Assembly: GCA_900609035.2 (NCBI GenBank)
Contig: UXAT02000051.1
Coordinates: forward strand, 92,807-156,806
Reading direction: 5' to 3'
Length of the DNA stretch: 64,000 nucleotides
Source: Candidatus Defluviicoccus seviourii
GTDB lineage: Bacteria; Pseudomonadota; Alphaproteobacteria; Rhodospirillales; Defluviicoccaceae
A program made the translations under genes and the position numbers. A model generated the notes under the pieces. The model saw only the letters and a list, made by a program, of their open reading frames with translations. It did no database searches and had not been told where the DNA came from. Shown in pieces: positions 37,375 through 48,149 of the stretch. Position 1 is the stretch's first letter. Every line of letters begins with the position of its first letter.

Positions 37375-39219
37375 TCAGGGAAGATTAGCGCATCGGCGCT
37401 TCGCGCATTCAAGCATGAAGTTGCGCCAAATCTTCGCTGGAAGGTTACCACCAGTTATGCCTTGCATCGGGCTGTTATCCCTATTTCCAAGCCATACGCC
37501 TGTGGTAAGTCGCTCATCAAATCCAATGAACCACGCATCCCTGTATTCCTGTGTTGTTCCTGTTTTTCCGCCAGCATAGCGACCTAATGAGGCTGCTCTG
37601 CCCGTTCCCCGCATCACGGCACCCACCAACAAGTCCTTCATATATGTGACAAATGATTGTCTTATGACAGGCTTTGGATTGAGCGATTTTTTGTAGACGA
37701 TGCTACCTTTGGTATCGCGGATCTGTTCAATCACGTGCGGCCGCAAATATCTGCCTTCATTGGGAATGACGTTATAGGCTCCCACAAGGTCTATCAGCCG
37801 CACTCCTTCGGTACCGAGAGCTACGCCGAGATTCGGCCGGAGGTTTCCGTAACGATCAGCAGACGTACGACGGAAAGTAGGTGCCATTCCCATTTTCTCA
37901 GCAATATCGACAATATTTGAGACACGGCCAATTGCCAATCGAACGGCAGCCGTATTGACAGAGTTAATGAATCCTTCCCGCAGGACTATGCGTTGAGGAT
38001 AAGTGCCATCGGCGTTGCGAACGTGGTGCCCGTACTCTCTGCTAACGTCACCGATGAGTATCTCACTATCAGGCGTCAAGCCTCGTTCAAACGCATCGAG
38101 GTATACAAAGATTTTGAAGGTCGAGCCGGCCTGTCGCTGCGATTTGGTGGCTTGGTTAAACTCATTCTCACGAAAATCGCGCCCACCCACCATCGCCAAG
38201 ACAGAGCCATCACGGCGTATCGCTAACAAGGCGCCTTGGTCGGGTCCTCCTCCGATGTTCGTTGTGCTGAGGTGCCGTACGACAGACTTCTCTGCAACCG
38301 CTTGCGCGACTGGGTCAAGAGTAGACTTGATTGTCAACGTGCCGCCACGTATATTTGTTTTTCCTGTATAATTTTCCTTGAAATCTTCAACAATGCTTGA
38401 AACGTGATTGATAAAAAACTTGGTTTGGGGAGGGGTTTGCGCAACCGAGGACAAAGAAAGCTTCTGTTTCGTGGCACTTCTGAGCATTTGCGCCGATATT
38501 TTCCCTTGTTCGAGCATCAAATTAAGAACTAAACGAGCTTGTTCTTCACTCTTGTCCGGGTGATCAATTGGATTGTACTTTGCTGGAGCCGGAAGTAGGC
38601 CGACCAGTGCAGCAGATTCCTTTAACGTCAATCGCCTTGGTTCTTTGCCAAAATAAAATAGGGATGCGGCTCGGATTCCGTAAACGTTTTTCCCAAAATA
38701 AGCCCTATTAATGTACAAGAATAAGACATTTTCCTTTGAAAGGTACTTTTCCACTGTTGTTGCGTTGAAAAGCTCAATAATCTTGCGGCGCAATTTGTCG
38801 TCTCTCTCCTGTCTTGTCAATAATACCATCTTGATAACCTGCATTGTAAGGGTGCTTCCCCCGCGACTGCGCTGACGCATAACGAGATCATAACCTATGC
38901 CGAAAAACGTCGAAAAATCAATTCCGCTGTGCTCATAGAATCGCTTGTCTTCTTTTGCGATGAGTGCGTTAATAAAATGCTTTGACACCTTTTCTGTTGA
39001 GATAGGCGCTCCATATTGAGCACCGACAGTGCCGATGAGCTTGCCGCTGCAGTCCAGCACTCGAAGCCCGGGTTCCATATTAACCCAGAAGAGATCTCGG
39101 GCATTGGTGAAGCTTGTGCCAAGAACGTCTGTGGCACCGACTGGGATGGAAGTGCAAATGAATACCCCGCAAAGCACCAAGCCGATAGCTAAGGAATGGC
39201 TGGCGCGCCCCCTTTTCAT
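37375..39219 (-). CDS. class A penicillin-binding protein (transglycosylase/transpeptidase)
   Basis: 614 residues with a signal-anchor (about 8-29). The GT51 part shows AKEDKRFYEHSGIDFST (catalytic Glu) and RGGSTLTMQVIKM; the transpeptidase has S-x-x-K in RQAGSTFKIF, S-x-N in INSVNTAA and K-T-G in YAGGKTGTTQ. It polymerises and cross-links peptidoglycan in the periplasm. Closest in layout to PBP1A/1C-type proteins, but without the usual OB or C-terminal additions. The gene is markedly AT-richer than everything around it and has ATA, AAA and TTA codons rare in the neighbours, so horizontal transfer is likely. No repeats or integrase were found at its edges. Confidence 0.93.
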   Translation of the reverse strand: MKRGRASHSLAIGLVLCGVFICTSIPVGATDVLGTSFTNARDLFWVNMEPGLRVLDCSGKLIGTVGAQYGAPISTEKVSKHFINALIAKEDKRFYEHSGIDFSTFFGIGYDLVMRQRSRGGSTLTMQVIKMVLLTRQERDDKLRRKIIELFNATTVEKYLSKENVLFLYINRAYFGKNVYGIRAASLFYFGKEPRRLTLKESAALVGLLPAPAKYNPIDHPDKSEEQARLVLNLMLEQGKISAQMLRSATKQKLSLSSVAQTPPQTKFFINHVSSIVEDFKENYTGKTNIRGGTLTIKSTLDPVAQAVAEKSVVRHLSTTNIGGGPDQGALLAIRRDGSVLAMVGGRDFRENEFNQATKSQRQAGSTFKIFVYLDAFERGLTPDSEILIGDVSREYGHHVRNADGTYPQRIVLREGFINSVNTAAVRLAIGRVSNIVDIAEKMGMAPTFRRTSADRYGNLRPNLGVALGTEGVRLIDLVGAYNVIPNEGRYLRPHVIEQIRDTKGSIVYKKSLNPKPVIRQSFVTYMKDLLVGAVMRGTGRAASLGRYAGGKTGTTQEYRDAWFIGFDERLTTGVWLGNRDNSPMQGITGGNLPAKIWRNFMLECAKRRCANLP

Positions 39220-39700
39220 CTTATTGTCCCCCTCCCGGCAAGCCGCCTCGGTGACCCGTGACGCCTTAAGTTGTCCGCATCTTAGCCCATATCGCTGAAC
39301 AGCACGCAGGGCACAACAGCGGAAGGGATAGTCTGCCGCATCCGGTCGTGGTTACCAATACATTTCATCCGGTACGTTGCGATCCTTGCCCTAATCCGCC
39401 CGACTATATCGGGTGCACGTGTGGGAGCACTGCGTTCCGTCTATGTGGCCGCCAATCCCGCACGGCGCAGCCGTCCTTCCCGCTGGAGCTGGGCCTTCGC
39501 GCCGGGCCTTGCCTTTTGCGCCGCTTCTCCTCATAACACCGGTGTTCTTGAACCGGATGCGAACGGCTAGCGGCAATCGACGCAAGGAACGGAGCCAGGG
39601 CCGAGGGGACCGCGCGACAGCCGGCTTCGCCATCCGCCCTTTCTCCCTGCCGGGCCGAAGCACCAGCGGACGTGTACTTCGGGGAGAGGGTTGACCAGCC
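39220..39700. other. intergenic region between PBP gene and pgk, no gene supported
   Basis: 481 bp. The left third shares the low GC of the PBP gene and probably holds its promoter; base composition returns to normal near 39400. The remainder is a long leader for pgk ending in GGGGAGAGGG before the ATG. A 93-codon frame at 39413-39694 shows no structure or ribosome binding site. No gap gene is present before pgk. Confidence 0.5.
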
Positions 39701-40894
39701 ATGGCTAGCTTCAGAACAATCGATCAATTGGATGTTTCCGGTAAGCGCGTCCTCATGCGCGTTGACTTCAACGTGCCGATGAAGGACGGCAAGGTAACCG
39801 ATACCACCCGCATCGACCGCACGGTGCCGTCGCTGCGCGAGCTTTCCAGCAAGGGTGCGAAGGTGATCATTCTCGCCCACTTCGGCCGGCCGAAGGGCAA
39901 GAAGAACCCGGACTTCACCCTGAAACCGGTCGCCGAGTGCCTGGCTGAGCGGTTGGGCAAGCCGGTCGCGTTTGCCACCGACTGCATTGGCCCGGAAGCG
40001 GCCAAAGTCGTGAACGCGATGAAGCCGGGCGACTTCGCGATGCTGGAGAACGTCCGTTTCTACGCCGAGGAGGAGAAGAACGATCCGGGCTTCGCCGCCA
40101 AGCTGGCGGAGAACGGCGATATTCTCGTCTCGGATGCGTTCTCGTGCTCGCACCGCGCCCATGCCTCGGTCGAGGCGCTGGCACGGATCCTGCCCTCTGC
40201 TGCCGGCCGCCTGATGCAGGCCGAGCTGGAGGCGCTCGAAAGCGCGCTCGAAAAACCGAAGCATCCGGTGGCGGCGGTCGTCGGTGGCGCCAAGGTCTCG
40301 ACCAAGCTCGAGGTGCTGGGCCATCTGGTGGCCAAGGTCGATCAGCTCATCATCGGCGGCGCGATGGCCAACACGTTCCTCGCCGCCAAGGGTGTCAATG
40401 TCGGTAAGTCGCTGTGCGAACACGACATGGCCGAGGCCGCGCGCGAGATCATGGATAAGGCTTCGAAGGCCGGCTGTGAGATCGTGCTGCCGACCGATGT
40501 CGTCGTCGCCGCTGAGTTCAAGGAAGGGGCGGCCGCCGCGACCGTGCCGGTGAGCGCAGTGCCGGCGGACAAGATGATCCTCGATGTCGGCCAGCAGTCG
40601 ATCGCCGATCTTAACAAGCGCTTGGCCGGCTACAAGACGCTGCTGTGGAACGGTCCGCTCGGCGCATTCGAGGTGCGCCCGTTCGATGCCGGCACTTCGT
40701 CCGTGGCCCAAGAAGCGGCGAAGCTGACCGCGGGCGGCCAGCTGATCAGCGTCGCCGGTGGCGGTGATACGGTCGCGGCACTGGCGCATGCCGGCGTCGG
40801 CGACAAGTTCTCCTACGTTTCGACGGCGGGCGGCGCCTTCCTTGAGTGGATGGAAGGCAAGGTGCTTCCGGGCGTCGCGGTCCTGAAGAGCTGA
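39701..40894 (+). CDS. pgk: phosphoglycerate kinase
   Basis: 397 residues. Pgk transfers phosphate between 1,3-bisphosphoglycerate and ADP. Clear motifs are [62 protein letters not shown] and the C-terminal [14 protein letters not shown] plus [14 protein letters not shown]. Full length and unremarkable. In many alphaproteobacteria gap lies just upstream; here the upstream neighbour is the acquired-looking PBP. Confidence 0.97.
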   Translation: MASFRTIDQLDVSGKRVLMRVDFNVPMKDGKVTDTTRIDRTVPSLRELSSKGAKVIILAHFGRPKGKKNPDFTLKPVAECLAERLGKPVAFATDCIGPEAAKVVNAMKPGDFAMLENVRFYAEEEKNDPGFAAKLAENGDILVSDAFSCSHRAHASVEALARILPSAAGRLMQAELEALESALEKPKHPVAAVVGGAKVSTKLEVLGHLVAKVDQLIIGGAMANTFLAAKGVNVGKSLCEHDMAEAAREIMDKASKAGCEIVLPTDVVVAAEFKEGAAAATVPVSAVPADKMILDVGQQSIADLNKRLAGYKTLLWNGPLGAFEVRPFDAGTSSVAQEAAKLTAGGQLISVAGGGDTVAALAHAGVGDKFSYVSTAGGAFLEWMEGKVLPGVAVLKS

Positions 40895-40940
40895 ACCTCC
40901 TGGCCCCTTCGACCGAACCCGGTGTTCGCGGCGTTCCGGA

Positions 40941-40967
40941 CCTTCCCTGCCGGTTTGGCGGGGAAGG
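40941..40967. terminator. hairpin downstream of pgk
   Basis: CCTTCCCTGCC and GGCGGGGAAGG pair as an 11-bp stem (one G-T) with a 5-nt loop, 47 bp after the pgk stop. No T-run follows, so it may be a Rho-assisted terminator or an mRNA-end stabiliser instead of a classic intrinsic one. Confidence 0.5.
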
Positions 40968-41045
40968 CCCCGGCGCCGGCCGGACAGTGACGGCGCGGCC
41001 GGCGGCAGAGCGAACTTGTGCCGTGCCGCCGCGGACGCCACACTG

Positions 41046-41579
41046 ATGAGCGGTATGGAGAGGCAGAAGCCAGGCGGTCCGACGCTCGAAACAGTGCCCG
41101 AGGGGGATAACCGGGCGCGGCTTGTCTGTCCCGACTGCGGTTATATCGCCTACACCAATCCCAAGATCGTCGTCGGCGCCGTCTGCACATGGCAGGACCG
41201 GGTGCTGCTATGCCGGCGGGCCATTGCGCCCTCGCTCGGGCTTTGGACGATCCCGGCCGGGTTCATGGAAATGGGGGAGACGACTGCCGCCGGCGCCGCC
41301 CGCGAGGTGTGGGAGGAGGCGCGCGCCCGGGTCGAGGTCTCGGACCTCCTCGGCATCTACGAGCTGCCACACATCAGCCAGGTGCTGATGATCTACCGCG
41401 CACCGATGAGCGGGCCGGACTGCGCCGCCGGCGACGAGAGCGAGGCGGCGGCTCTGTTTGCCTGGAGCGAGATCCCGTGGGACGCGCTGGCCTTCCCGAG
41501 CGTGCGCTGGGCGCTTGAGTGCTTCCGCGAGGGCGGCGGGCCTTGGCTGCACACGGCGCCGCCGGTGCGCCTACGCTGA
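41046..41579 (+). CDS. Nudix hydrolase with N-terminal zinc ribbon
   Basis: 177 residues from ATG 41046; an ATG three codons later is an alternative. A small zinc-ribbon-like start (LVCPDCGYIAYTNPK, with only one CxxC) precedes the Nudix fold. The Nudix box GFMEMGETTAAGAAREVWEE (G-x5-E-x7-REVxEE) is complete. Known members hydrolyse ADP-ribose, NADH or similar nucleoside diphosphates. It follows pgk by 150 bp on the same strand; the exact substrate cannot be read from sequence. Confidence 0.92.
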   Translation: MSGMERQKPGGPTLETVPEGDNRARLVCPDCGYIAYTNPKIVVGAVCTWQDRVLLCRRAIAPSLGLWTIPAGFMEMGETTAAGAAREVWEEARARVEVSDLLGIYELPHISQVLMIYRAPMSGPDCAAGDESEAAALFAWSEIPWDALAFPSVRWALECFREGGGPWLHTAPPVRLR

Positions 41580-41594
41580 GCCGTGCTGCGGCCG

Positions 41595-41610
41595 TTAACG
41601 AACTGTTAAC
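41595..41610 (+). promoter_or_regulatory. CtrA box, perfect consensus
   Basis: TTAA (41595-41598), seven bases, TTAAC (41606-41610) is an exact TTAA-N7-TTAAC match. It lies 25 bp before the ATG of the 74-residue gene, in a GC-rich region where such a motif is unlikely by chance. CtrA is the alphaproteobacterial cell-cycle or motility regulator. Confidence 0.75.
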
Positions 41611-41634
41611 GATTCCGGGCTTAGGCTTGCAGGT

Positions 41635-41859
41635 ATGACCGCAACCTCCTCGATCTCACCTGCGAGTGGCGGCACGCGCCCCGACGGCATGGCCGGCTAC
41701 CGGCAGATGCGCACGGTCGAAGCGCGCGCGGCTTCGACCCGGTACGATGAGGATGCGCACACGCGCCAAGCGATCGACCGCTTGGGCCGGACGCTCAACT
41801 CCGGCCAACAGCCGCGCGCTGACGTCCCGCCCGGCTATTATCTCAACATCACCGTTTGA
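41635..41859 (+). CDS. small hypothetical protein, 74 aa, under a CtrA box
   Basis: 74 residues, rich in Arg, Ala and Thr, with no signal peptide or membrane helix, ending GYYLNITV. The body (DEDAHTRQAIDRLGRTLNSGQQPRADVPPGYYLNITV) looks like one amphipathic helix and a hydrophobic tail; I recall similar short proteins in other alphaproteobacteria but cannot name a family. ATG 41635 has only CAGG upstream. A perfect CtrA box just ahead suggests cell-cycle or motility-linked expression. It is followed by a 235-bp gap with a second, weaker CtrA-like site. Confidence 0.6.
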   Translation: MTATSSISPASGGTRPDGMAGYRQMRTVEARAASTRYDEDAHTRQAIDRLGRTLNSGQQPRADVPPGYYLNITV

Positions 41860-41959
41860 GCGGGCTGCGCGTGCCGGCACACCTGATCGCAGCGGGCAGC
41901 GCGAAGGAAATGGGGGACCTTGGCTTGGGCACCTGCTGGGACAGCCGCCGACAGCGTTG

Positions 41960-41975
41960 TTTACCACCGGTTAAC
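41960..41975 (+). promoter_or_regulatory. near-consensus CtrA box
   Basis: TTTA-N7-TTAAC, one mismatch from consensus, 119 bp before the Cache gene start and only 350 bp from the perfect box. Weak on its own, but the pairing makes co-regulation plausible. Confidence 0.4.
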
Positions 41976-42576
41976 CCGTCCGAATTACGCTCTCGTGCCA
42001 CCGAGGCGTGTCAAACGCGAAAGACGCCGATCCGATCGCATCGGCCGTCAAGCGAATACGGGCTCGGCCACGCGCATCGAGGGACGAGAGAGTGATGCTG
42101 AAATACCTGTCCGCGCCGCTGGTCGGGATCTTCTGCCTTCTTCTGGTTGCACCGACGTTGGCAGGCGAACGCGGCGGTCCCGAGGAGGCGAAGGCGATGG
42201 CGCTGCATGCTGCCAACGCACTGCGCTCCCTCGGCACGTACGCGGCGTTCGAGGCATTCCAGTCTCCTGGGCCGCCGTTTCATGACCGAGACCTCTATAT
42301 ATTCGTGCTCAACCGCGATGGTATCGTGCAGGCACATGGCTCCGAGCCGGAAATGGCTGGCGAGAACCGCCTGGACTACAAGGACTCGAAGGGGCGCGCC
42401 TTCGTGCGCGAGATCGTGGCGATGCCGGATCAGGGGTGGGTCAACTATCTCTACAACGATCCGCTCACCGGAAAGGTGCTGCCCAAGCAAACCTATGTCG
42501 TCCGCGTCGGCGACTACGTGGTCTGCGTCGGCGCCTATTCGGAGGAGAGCGAGAGCGAAGCTCCTCCTCCCGCGCG

Positions 42577-44529
<1,953 letters not shown>

Positions 44530-44575
44530 GTGAAGCCTCCCAAAAGTCTTTTGTTTATCCCCTTTGCGCCCCAGT

Positions 44576-45589
44576 ATGCGGACGCCGCCGATACGGCGCA
44601 ACTCCGGCCCGTTTCCCGCGTGCGAGCTTCCCTTGAACCCATTCGAAACCGTCCAGACCGCTTTTCGCCGCCTGCCCGCGACGACCCAGGGCGCATTCCT
44701 GATGGTGGGCGCAAGCGCCGGCTTCTCGGTGATGATGCTGGCCGTACGTCAGCTGTCGGCCGAGCTGCACCCGTTCGTCGTCGCCTTCTGGCGCAACCTG
44801 ATGGGCCTCGTCTTTATGCTGCCCTGGGTGCTCGCAGTCGGTCCCGGTGTTTTGCGCACGGGCCGCTTCGGCATGCATGCGTTACGCTCGCTGATGGGGC
44901 TGTCGGCAATGCTCTGCCTGTTCACGGCCTTGAGCCTGATGCCGCTCGCTGAGGTGACGGCGTTGACCTTCACCGCGCCGCTGTTTGCCACCGTTGGTGC
45001 GGCACTGATCCTGGGCGAACGGGTGCGGCTGCGGCGCTGGTCGGCGACGGTGATCGGCTTCCTCGGGACGCTGCTGATCCTCAAGCCGGGCGCGGAAATG
45101 GTGCAGCCATCGGCGTTGGTCGCTCTCACCGCCGCCGTGTTCATCGCCGGCGCGATGCTCACCATCAAGTCGCTCTCCGATAGCGAGAGCCCGAATGCGA
45201 TCGTCGTCATCATGGGACTGTTGATGACGCCGGCCTCCCTCGTGCCGGCCGCCTTCGTGTGGAGCTGGCCCACGGGAGGGCCGATGGAGGGTGCGTGGGG
45301 ATGGATTTTGCTGATGGGGTTCTCAGCCACCATCGGCCAGGTTTGCCTCACGCGCGCATTCAAGGCCGCGGATGCTTCGGCTGTGATTCCGTTCGATTTT
45401 TCCCGCCTCGTCTTCATTGGCGGGCTCGGCTACTGGATGTTCGGGGAAGTCCCGGATGTCTGGACGTGGCTCGGCGGCGGCATCATCCTTGCCGCCAGTG
45501 TCTATATTGCAAGGCGGGAGGCACAACTGGCGCGCCTTGCCCAGGCGGATGCGGCACGCAGCAATGTGACGGGAGGAGCGGCCTCATGA
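44576..45589 (+). CDS. EamA/DMT-family permease
   Basis: Up to 337 residues from ATG 44576; TTG 44633 is an alternative and neither has a good ribosome binding site. Ten hydrophobic segments in two EamA repeats: [49 protein letters not shown] begins repeat one and [31 protein letters not shown] repeat two, each with the family's turn. The DMT family exports metabolites such as amino acids; substrate unknown. Its stop overlaps the next gene's start by 4 bp. Confidence 0.9.
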   Translation: MRTPPIRRNSGPFPACELPLNPFETVQTAFRRLPATTQGAFLMVGASAGFSVMMLAVRQLSAELHPFVVAFWRNLMGLVFMLPWVLAVGPGVLRTGRFGMHALRSLMGLSAMLCLFTALSLMPLAEVTALTFTAPLFATVGAALILGERVRLRRWSATVIGFLGTLLILKPGAEMVQPSALVALTAAVFIAGAMLTIKSLSDSESPNAIVVIMGLLMTPASLVPAAFVWSWPTGGPMEGAWGWILLMGFSATIGQVCLTRAFKAADASAVIPFDFSRLVFIGGLGYWMFGEVPDVWTWLGGGIILAASVYIARREAQLARLAQADAARSNVTGGAAS

Positions 45590-45831
45590 ACCGCAGCACC
45601 ATCGGCATCGTGCTCAAGCTTGCCGTGCTGTCCTTGATCGCGGGCCTCGCAATGGCGCAGTTCGGCCTCAAGCCGGGCGAGGTCTTCGTCAACGCCGGTG
45701 CGATCGCCCGCGACGTCGCCGATCGGGCGGTTGACGCATTGCGCTGGGCGTGGGGATACATCCTTGCCGGCGCCGTTGTCGTGGTGCCGGTCTGGCTGGC
45801 CGTTCATCTGTGGCGGCGGGCGAAGCGCTGA
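45586..45831 (+). CDS. small two-helix membrane protein, 81 aa
   Basis: 81 residues with a strong GGGAGGAG site. Two hydrophobic segments, [28 protein letters not shown] and WGYILAGAVVVVPVWLAVHLW, with a basic end RRAKR. It resembles DUF6460-type proteins as I recall them. Coupled to the DMT permease by ATGA overlap, so may be a partner or simply co-expressed. Confidence 0.8.
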   Translation: MNRSTIGIVLKLAVLSLIAGLAMAQFGLKPGEVFVNAGAIARDVADRAVDALRWAWGYILAGAVVVVPVWLAVHLWRRAKR

Positions 45832-45866
45832 AGCCGGCAGCCTAGCCGTCGGTCTGGCTGCGCTCC

Positions 45867-46250
45867 TTAGTCTGGCTGTGCCTGGGCCAGCCTTGCCAGC
45901 GCTTGCCGAGCCTGGTCGAGGTGGTCGGCGGTGATGTGCGGCGCGATCGCCTGCAGGGCGAGCAGCAGCACGGCGGCATCGTCGGTGAAACCTATGCCGG
46001 CGATGAAGTCCGGGATGAGATCGGCCGGCATGATAAAGTAGGCGAGCGCCGCAAAAAGCGTCGCCTTGGCGGCGGCTGGTGTCTTGGCGTCGACGGCAGC
46101 GAAAAAGGCGGCGAGCGCCCGATCGAGGAACGGGACCCTGCCCAGCGTCCGCTTGACCTTGGCCCAGAACCGGCGCCGGACCAGGCGTTCATGCCCCCGC
46201 GCCGGCACCAACGCGCGGGAGATCTCGATCGGCGGCAGTCGCGGTTCCAT
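45867..46250 (-). CDS. DUF1232/YkvA-family protein
   Basis: 127 residues. The DUF1232 core is AKATLFAALAYFIMPADLIPDFIAGIGFTDDAAVLLLALQAI, with the conserved YxxxPxDLIPDxxxxxGxxDD pattern. Probably membrane-associated through this helix-loop-helix. Function unknown. It is convergent with the small membrane gene and divergent from phaB across 307 bp. Confidence 0.9.
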   Translation of the reverse strand: MEPRLPPIEISRALVPARGHERLVRRRFWAKVKRTLGRVPFLDRALAAFFAAVDAKTPAAAKATLFAALAYFIMPADLIPDFIAGIGFTDDAAVLLLALQAIAPHITADHLDQARQALARLAQAQPD

Positions 46251-46557
46251 CGTTCAGCCTCAACGTTGAGCCTTCGCCGCTTCAGATAGGGTGGCCGATG
46301 GTGGAAGGAAAGGTGACCTTGGGGGACAAACAGCGGGTGCGACGGTCGCGCCACGAGGAACTCTCTCGCCGGCTCGCCTTGACAACAAGGAGAGCGCGCG
46401 GCTAAACGAGCTTGATGCGGCTGCGAAGCGGAGCGCGGAGGACGGTTCTCCCCCCCGACCAAGGACCTGCGCCGGAGCAGGCTGGACCGGACCGGGTCCG
46501 CTCGACACAGCAACATGGGTCTTTGATTCTTTGGGCAATCCATAACAGGAGGGAACT
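46251..46557. other. intergenic region before phaB, no gene supported
   Basis: 307 bp between divergent genes. It presumably carries promoters for both; I see no clear operator. A frame at 46291-46545 is low-complexity and lacks a ribosome binding site. The end has AACAGGAGGG before the phaB ATG. Confidence 0.4.
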
Positions 46558-47280
46558 ATGGCGCGCGTCGCTTTGGTTACCGGTGGGACTCGCGGAATTG
46601 GTGCCGCAATCGCCAAAAAGTTGAAGGAAGCGGGCTACAAGGCCGTTGTCTGCGATGTCGTCGAGGATCAGCTGAAGGCCTTCACGGCCGAAACCGGCAT
46701 CCCCGGCTACAAGATCGACGTTTCAAGCCACGCCGATGTTGCCGAAGGGGTGAAGAGGATCGAGGCCGAACAAGGCCCGATCGATATCCTCGTCAACAAC
46801 GCCGGCATTACGCGCGATTCCATCATGGTCAAGATGACGCGCGAAAAGAACTGGGATCCGGTGATCGCCGTTAACCTGGGCTCCGTGTTCAACACCTGCA
46901 ATCTCGTCCTGCCGGGAATGAATGCGCGCAAGTGGGGCCGCATCGTCAACATCAGCTCGATGAACGGCCAGCGCGGTCAGATCGGTCAGGCCAACTACTG
47001 CGCCAGCAAGGCGGGCGTCATCGGTTACAGCCGCGCGATCGCTTTGGAAGCGGCGCGCAACGGCGTGACCATCAACGTCATCTGCCCGGGCTTCATCAAG
47101 ACCGAGATGACGGCCGCAATGCCGCCGGAAGTGCTGGAAGGCGCGGTCAAGCAGATCCCCCTGGGCCGCATCGGCATGCCGGATGACATTGCAAACGGCG
47201 TTGTCTTCCTCGCCAGCGAGAGCGCGGCCTGGATCACCGGCCACACGCTGTCGATCAACGGCGGCCAGTTCATGGAATAG
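46558..47280 (+). CDS. phaB: acetoacetyl-CoA reductase
   Basis: 240 residues, SDR family. TGGTRGIG is the NADPH-binding motif, NNAGITRD the structural motif, and the catalytic Ser, Tyr and Lys appear in NISSMNG and YCASKAG. The segments GQRGQIGQANY and TGHTLSINGGQFM are typical of PhaB-type acetoacetyl-CoA reductases, as opposed to FabG. It reduces acetoacetyl-CoA to (R)-3-hydroxybutyryl-CoA for polyhydroxybutyrate. Very good AGGAGGG site suggests high expression. phaA and phaC are not in the window. Confidence 0.93.
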   Translation: MARVALVTGGTRGIGAAIAKKLKEAGYKAVVCDVVEDQLKAFTAETGIPGYKIDVSSHADVAEGVKRIEAEQGPIDILVNNAGITRDSIMVKMTREKNWDPVIAVNLGSVFNTCNLVLPGMNARKWGRIVNISSMNGQRGQIGQANYCASKAGVIGYSRAIALEAARNGVTINVICPGFIKTEMTAAMPPEVLEGAVKQIPLGRIGMPDDIANGVVFLASESAAWITGHTLSINGGQFME

Positions 47281-47311
47281 CGCTCCGCGTTCCGTGCCAG
47301 CAATTCGTGGG

Positions 47312-47340
47312 AGGCCACCCTTTGCGGTGGCCTTTCTCGT
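47312..47340 (+). terminator. intrinsic terminator of phaB
   Basis: 8-bp perfect stem AGGCCACC / GGTGGCCT (47312-47319, 47326-47333) with a 6-nt loop, followed by TTCTCGTTTT. It is 31 bp after the phaB stop and precedes the convergent pterin dehydratase gene. Confidence 0.88.
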
Positions 47341-47354
47341 TTTATGCCGATCCT

Positions 47355-47672
47355 TCACGCCTGTTCCTGCTTGGCGCTGGATTGCGCTGCCGCCTTGTCG
47401 ATGAAGTGCGCCAGGCGGATGTCCCGCGCGCTGAGGCCACCCGCGTCGTGCGTCGACAAAACGACATCGACACGATTGTAGACATTGAACCATTCCGGAT
47501 GATGGTTCATCCTTTCCGCTTGCAGGGCGACGCGCGCCATGAAGCCGAAGGCTTGGTTGAAATCCTCGAAGCGGAAGGTTTGCTGGATGGCGTCCCGGCC
47601 GGCGACGTCCCTCCAACCCGGAAGCTCGGCAAGGGCAGCGGCGCGATCCGCCGCTGACAGCTTTTCGATCAT
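47355..47672 (-). CDS. phhB: pterin-4a-carbinolamine dehydratase
   Basis: 105 residues from ATG 47672 (AGAGG upstream). The PCD fold shows [50 protein letters not shown] and [13 protein letters not shown]; the HHPEW histidine pair is catalytic. It recycles the 4a-hydroxy-tetrahydropterin made by phenylalanine hydroxylase, or supports Moco-linked enzymes in other contexts. No phhA in the window. C-terminal Gln/Ala tail. Confidence 0.94.
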   Translation of the reverse strand: MIEKLSAADRAAALAELPGWRDVAGRDAIQQTFRFEDFNQAFGFMARVALQAERMNHHPEWFNVYNRVDVVLSTHDAGGLSARDIRLAHFIDKAAAQSSAKQEQA

Positions 47673-47750
47673 CGGAGCACCTCTTCTCCCCGTCGCCTGC
47701 GCATGCACTTTGGCGATGGGCCGGTTGCGTTCAAGGGGCACGATCCCGGC

Positions 47751-48149
47751 ATGAGACGTGTATTCGGGACGCCGCCGTCACTCGCTGAGGTCGAGGTCCT
47801 GGCGGTGCAGGCGCTCGCGACGATCCCGCCGCCATTGCGGAAGTTCCTGCAGACCGTCGTCATCCGGGTCGAGGAGTTCTGTGAGCCCAAGGTCGAGGCG
47901 GAACTGGACCTCGACAGCCCGTTCGACATTCTCGGTCTCTATCGCGGCGTTTCGCTGCCGGCGAAAAGCGTTTTCGACACGCCCCAGGACGTCGACATGA
48001 TCCTCCTTTACCGTCGGCCGATCCTCGATTACTGGTGCGAGACGGGCGAAGACCTGACGCGGGTCATCCGCCATGTGCTGATCCACGAGGCCGGACACCA
48101 CTTCGGCCTCTCGGACGAGGACATGGCCAGGATCGAGGACGAGCGATGA
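47751..48149 (+). CDS. zincin-like metallopeptidase (PF06262 type)
   Basis: 132 residues from ATG 47751 (a further ATG at 47703 lacks support). [42 protein letters not shown] is followed by DILGLYRGV and [21 protein letters not shown], the HExxH zinc motif with the distal Asp of small zincins of this family. Cytoplasmic; substrates unknown. Stop overlaps the Lon-like gene start (ATGA), so the two proteases are probably co-translated. Confidence 0.9.
   Translation: MRRVFGTPPSLAEVEVLAVQALATIPPPLRKFLQTVVIRVEEFCEPKVEAELDLDSPFDILGLYRGVSLPAKSVFDTPQDVDMILLYRRPILDYWCETGEDLTRVIRHVLIHEAGHHFGLSDEDMARIEDER

Noticed and set aside
39404..41041. 545-codon frame opposite pgk
   Set aside because: Low-complexity antisense frame; pgk is certain.
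46291..46545. 84-codon frame upstream of phaB
   Set aside because: Low complexity, no ribosome binding site and no recognisable domain.
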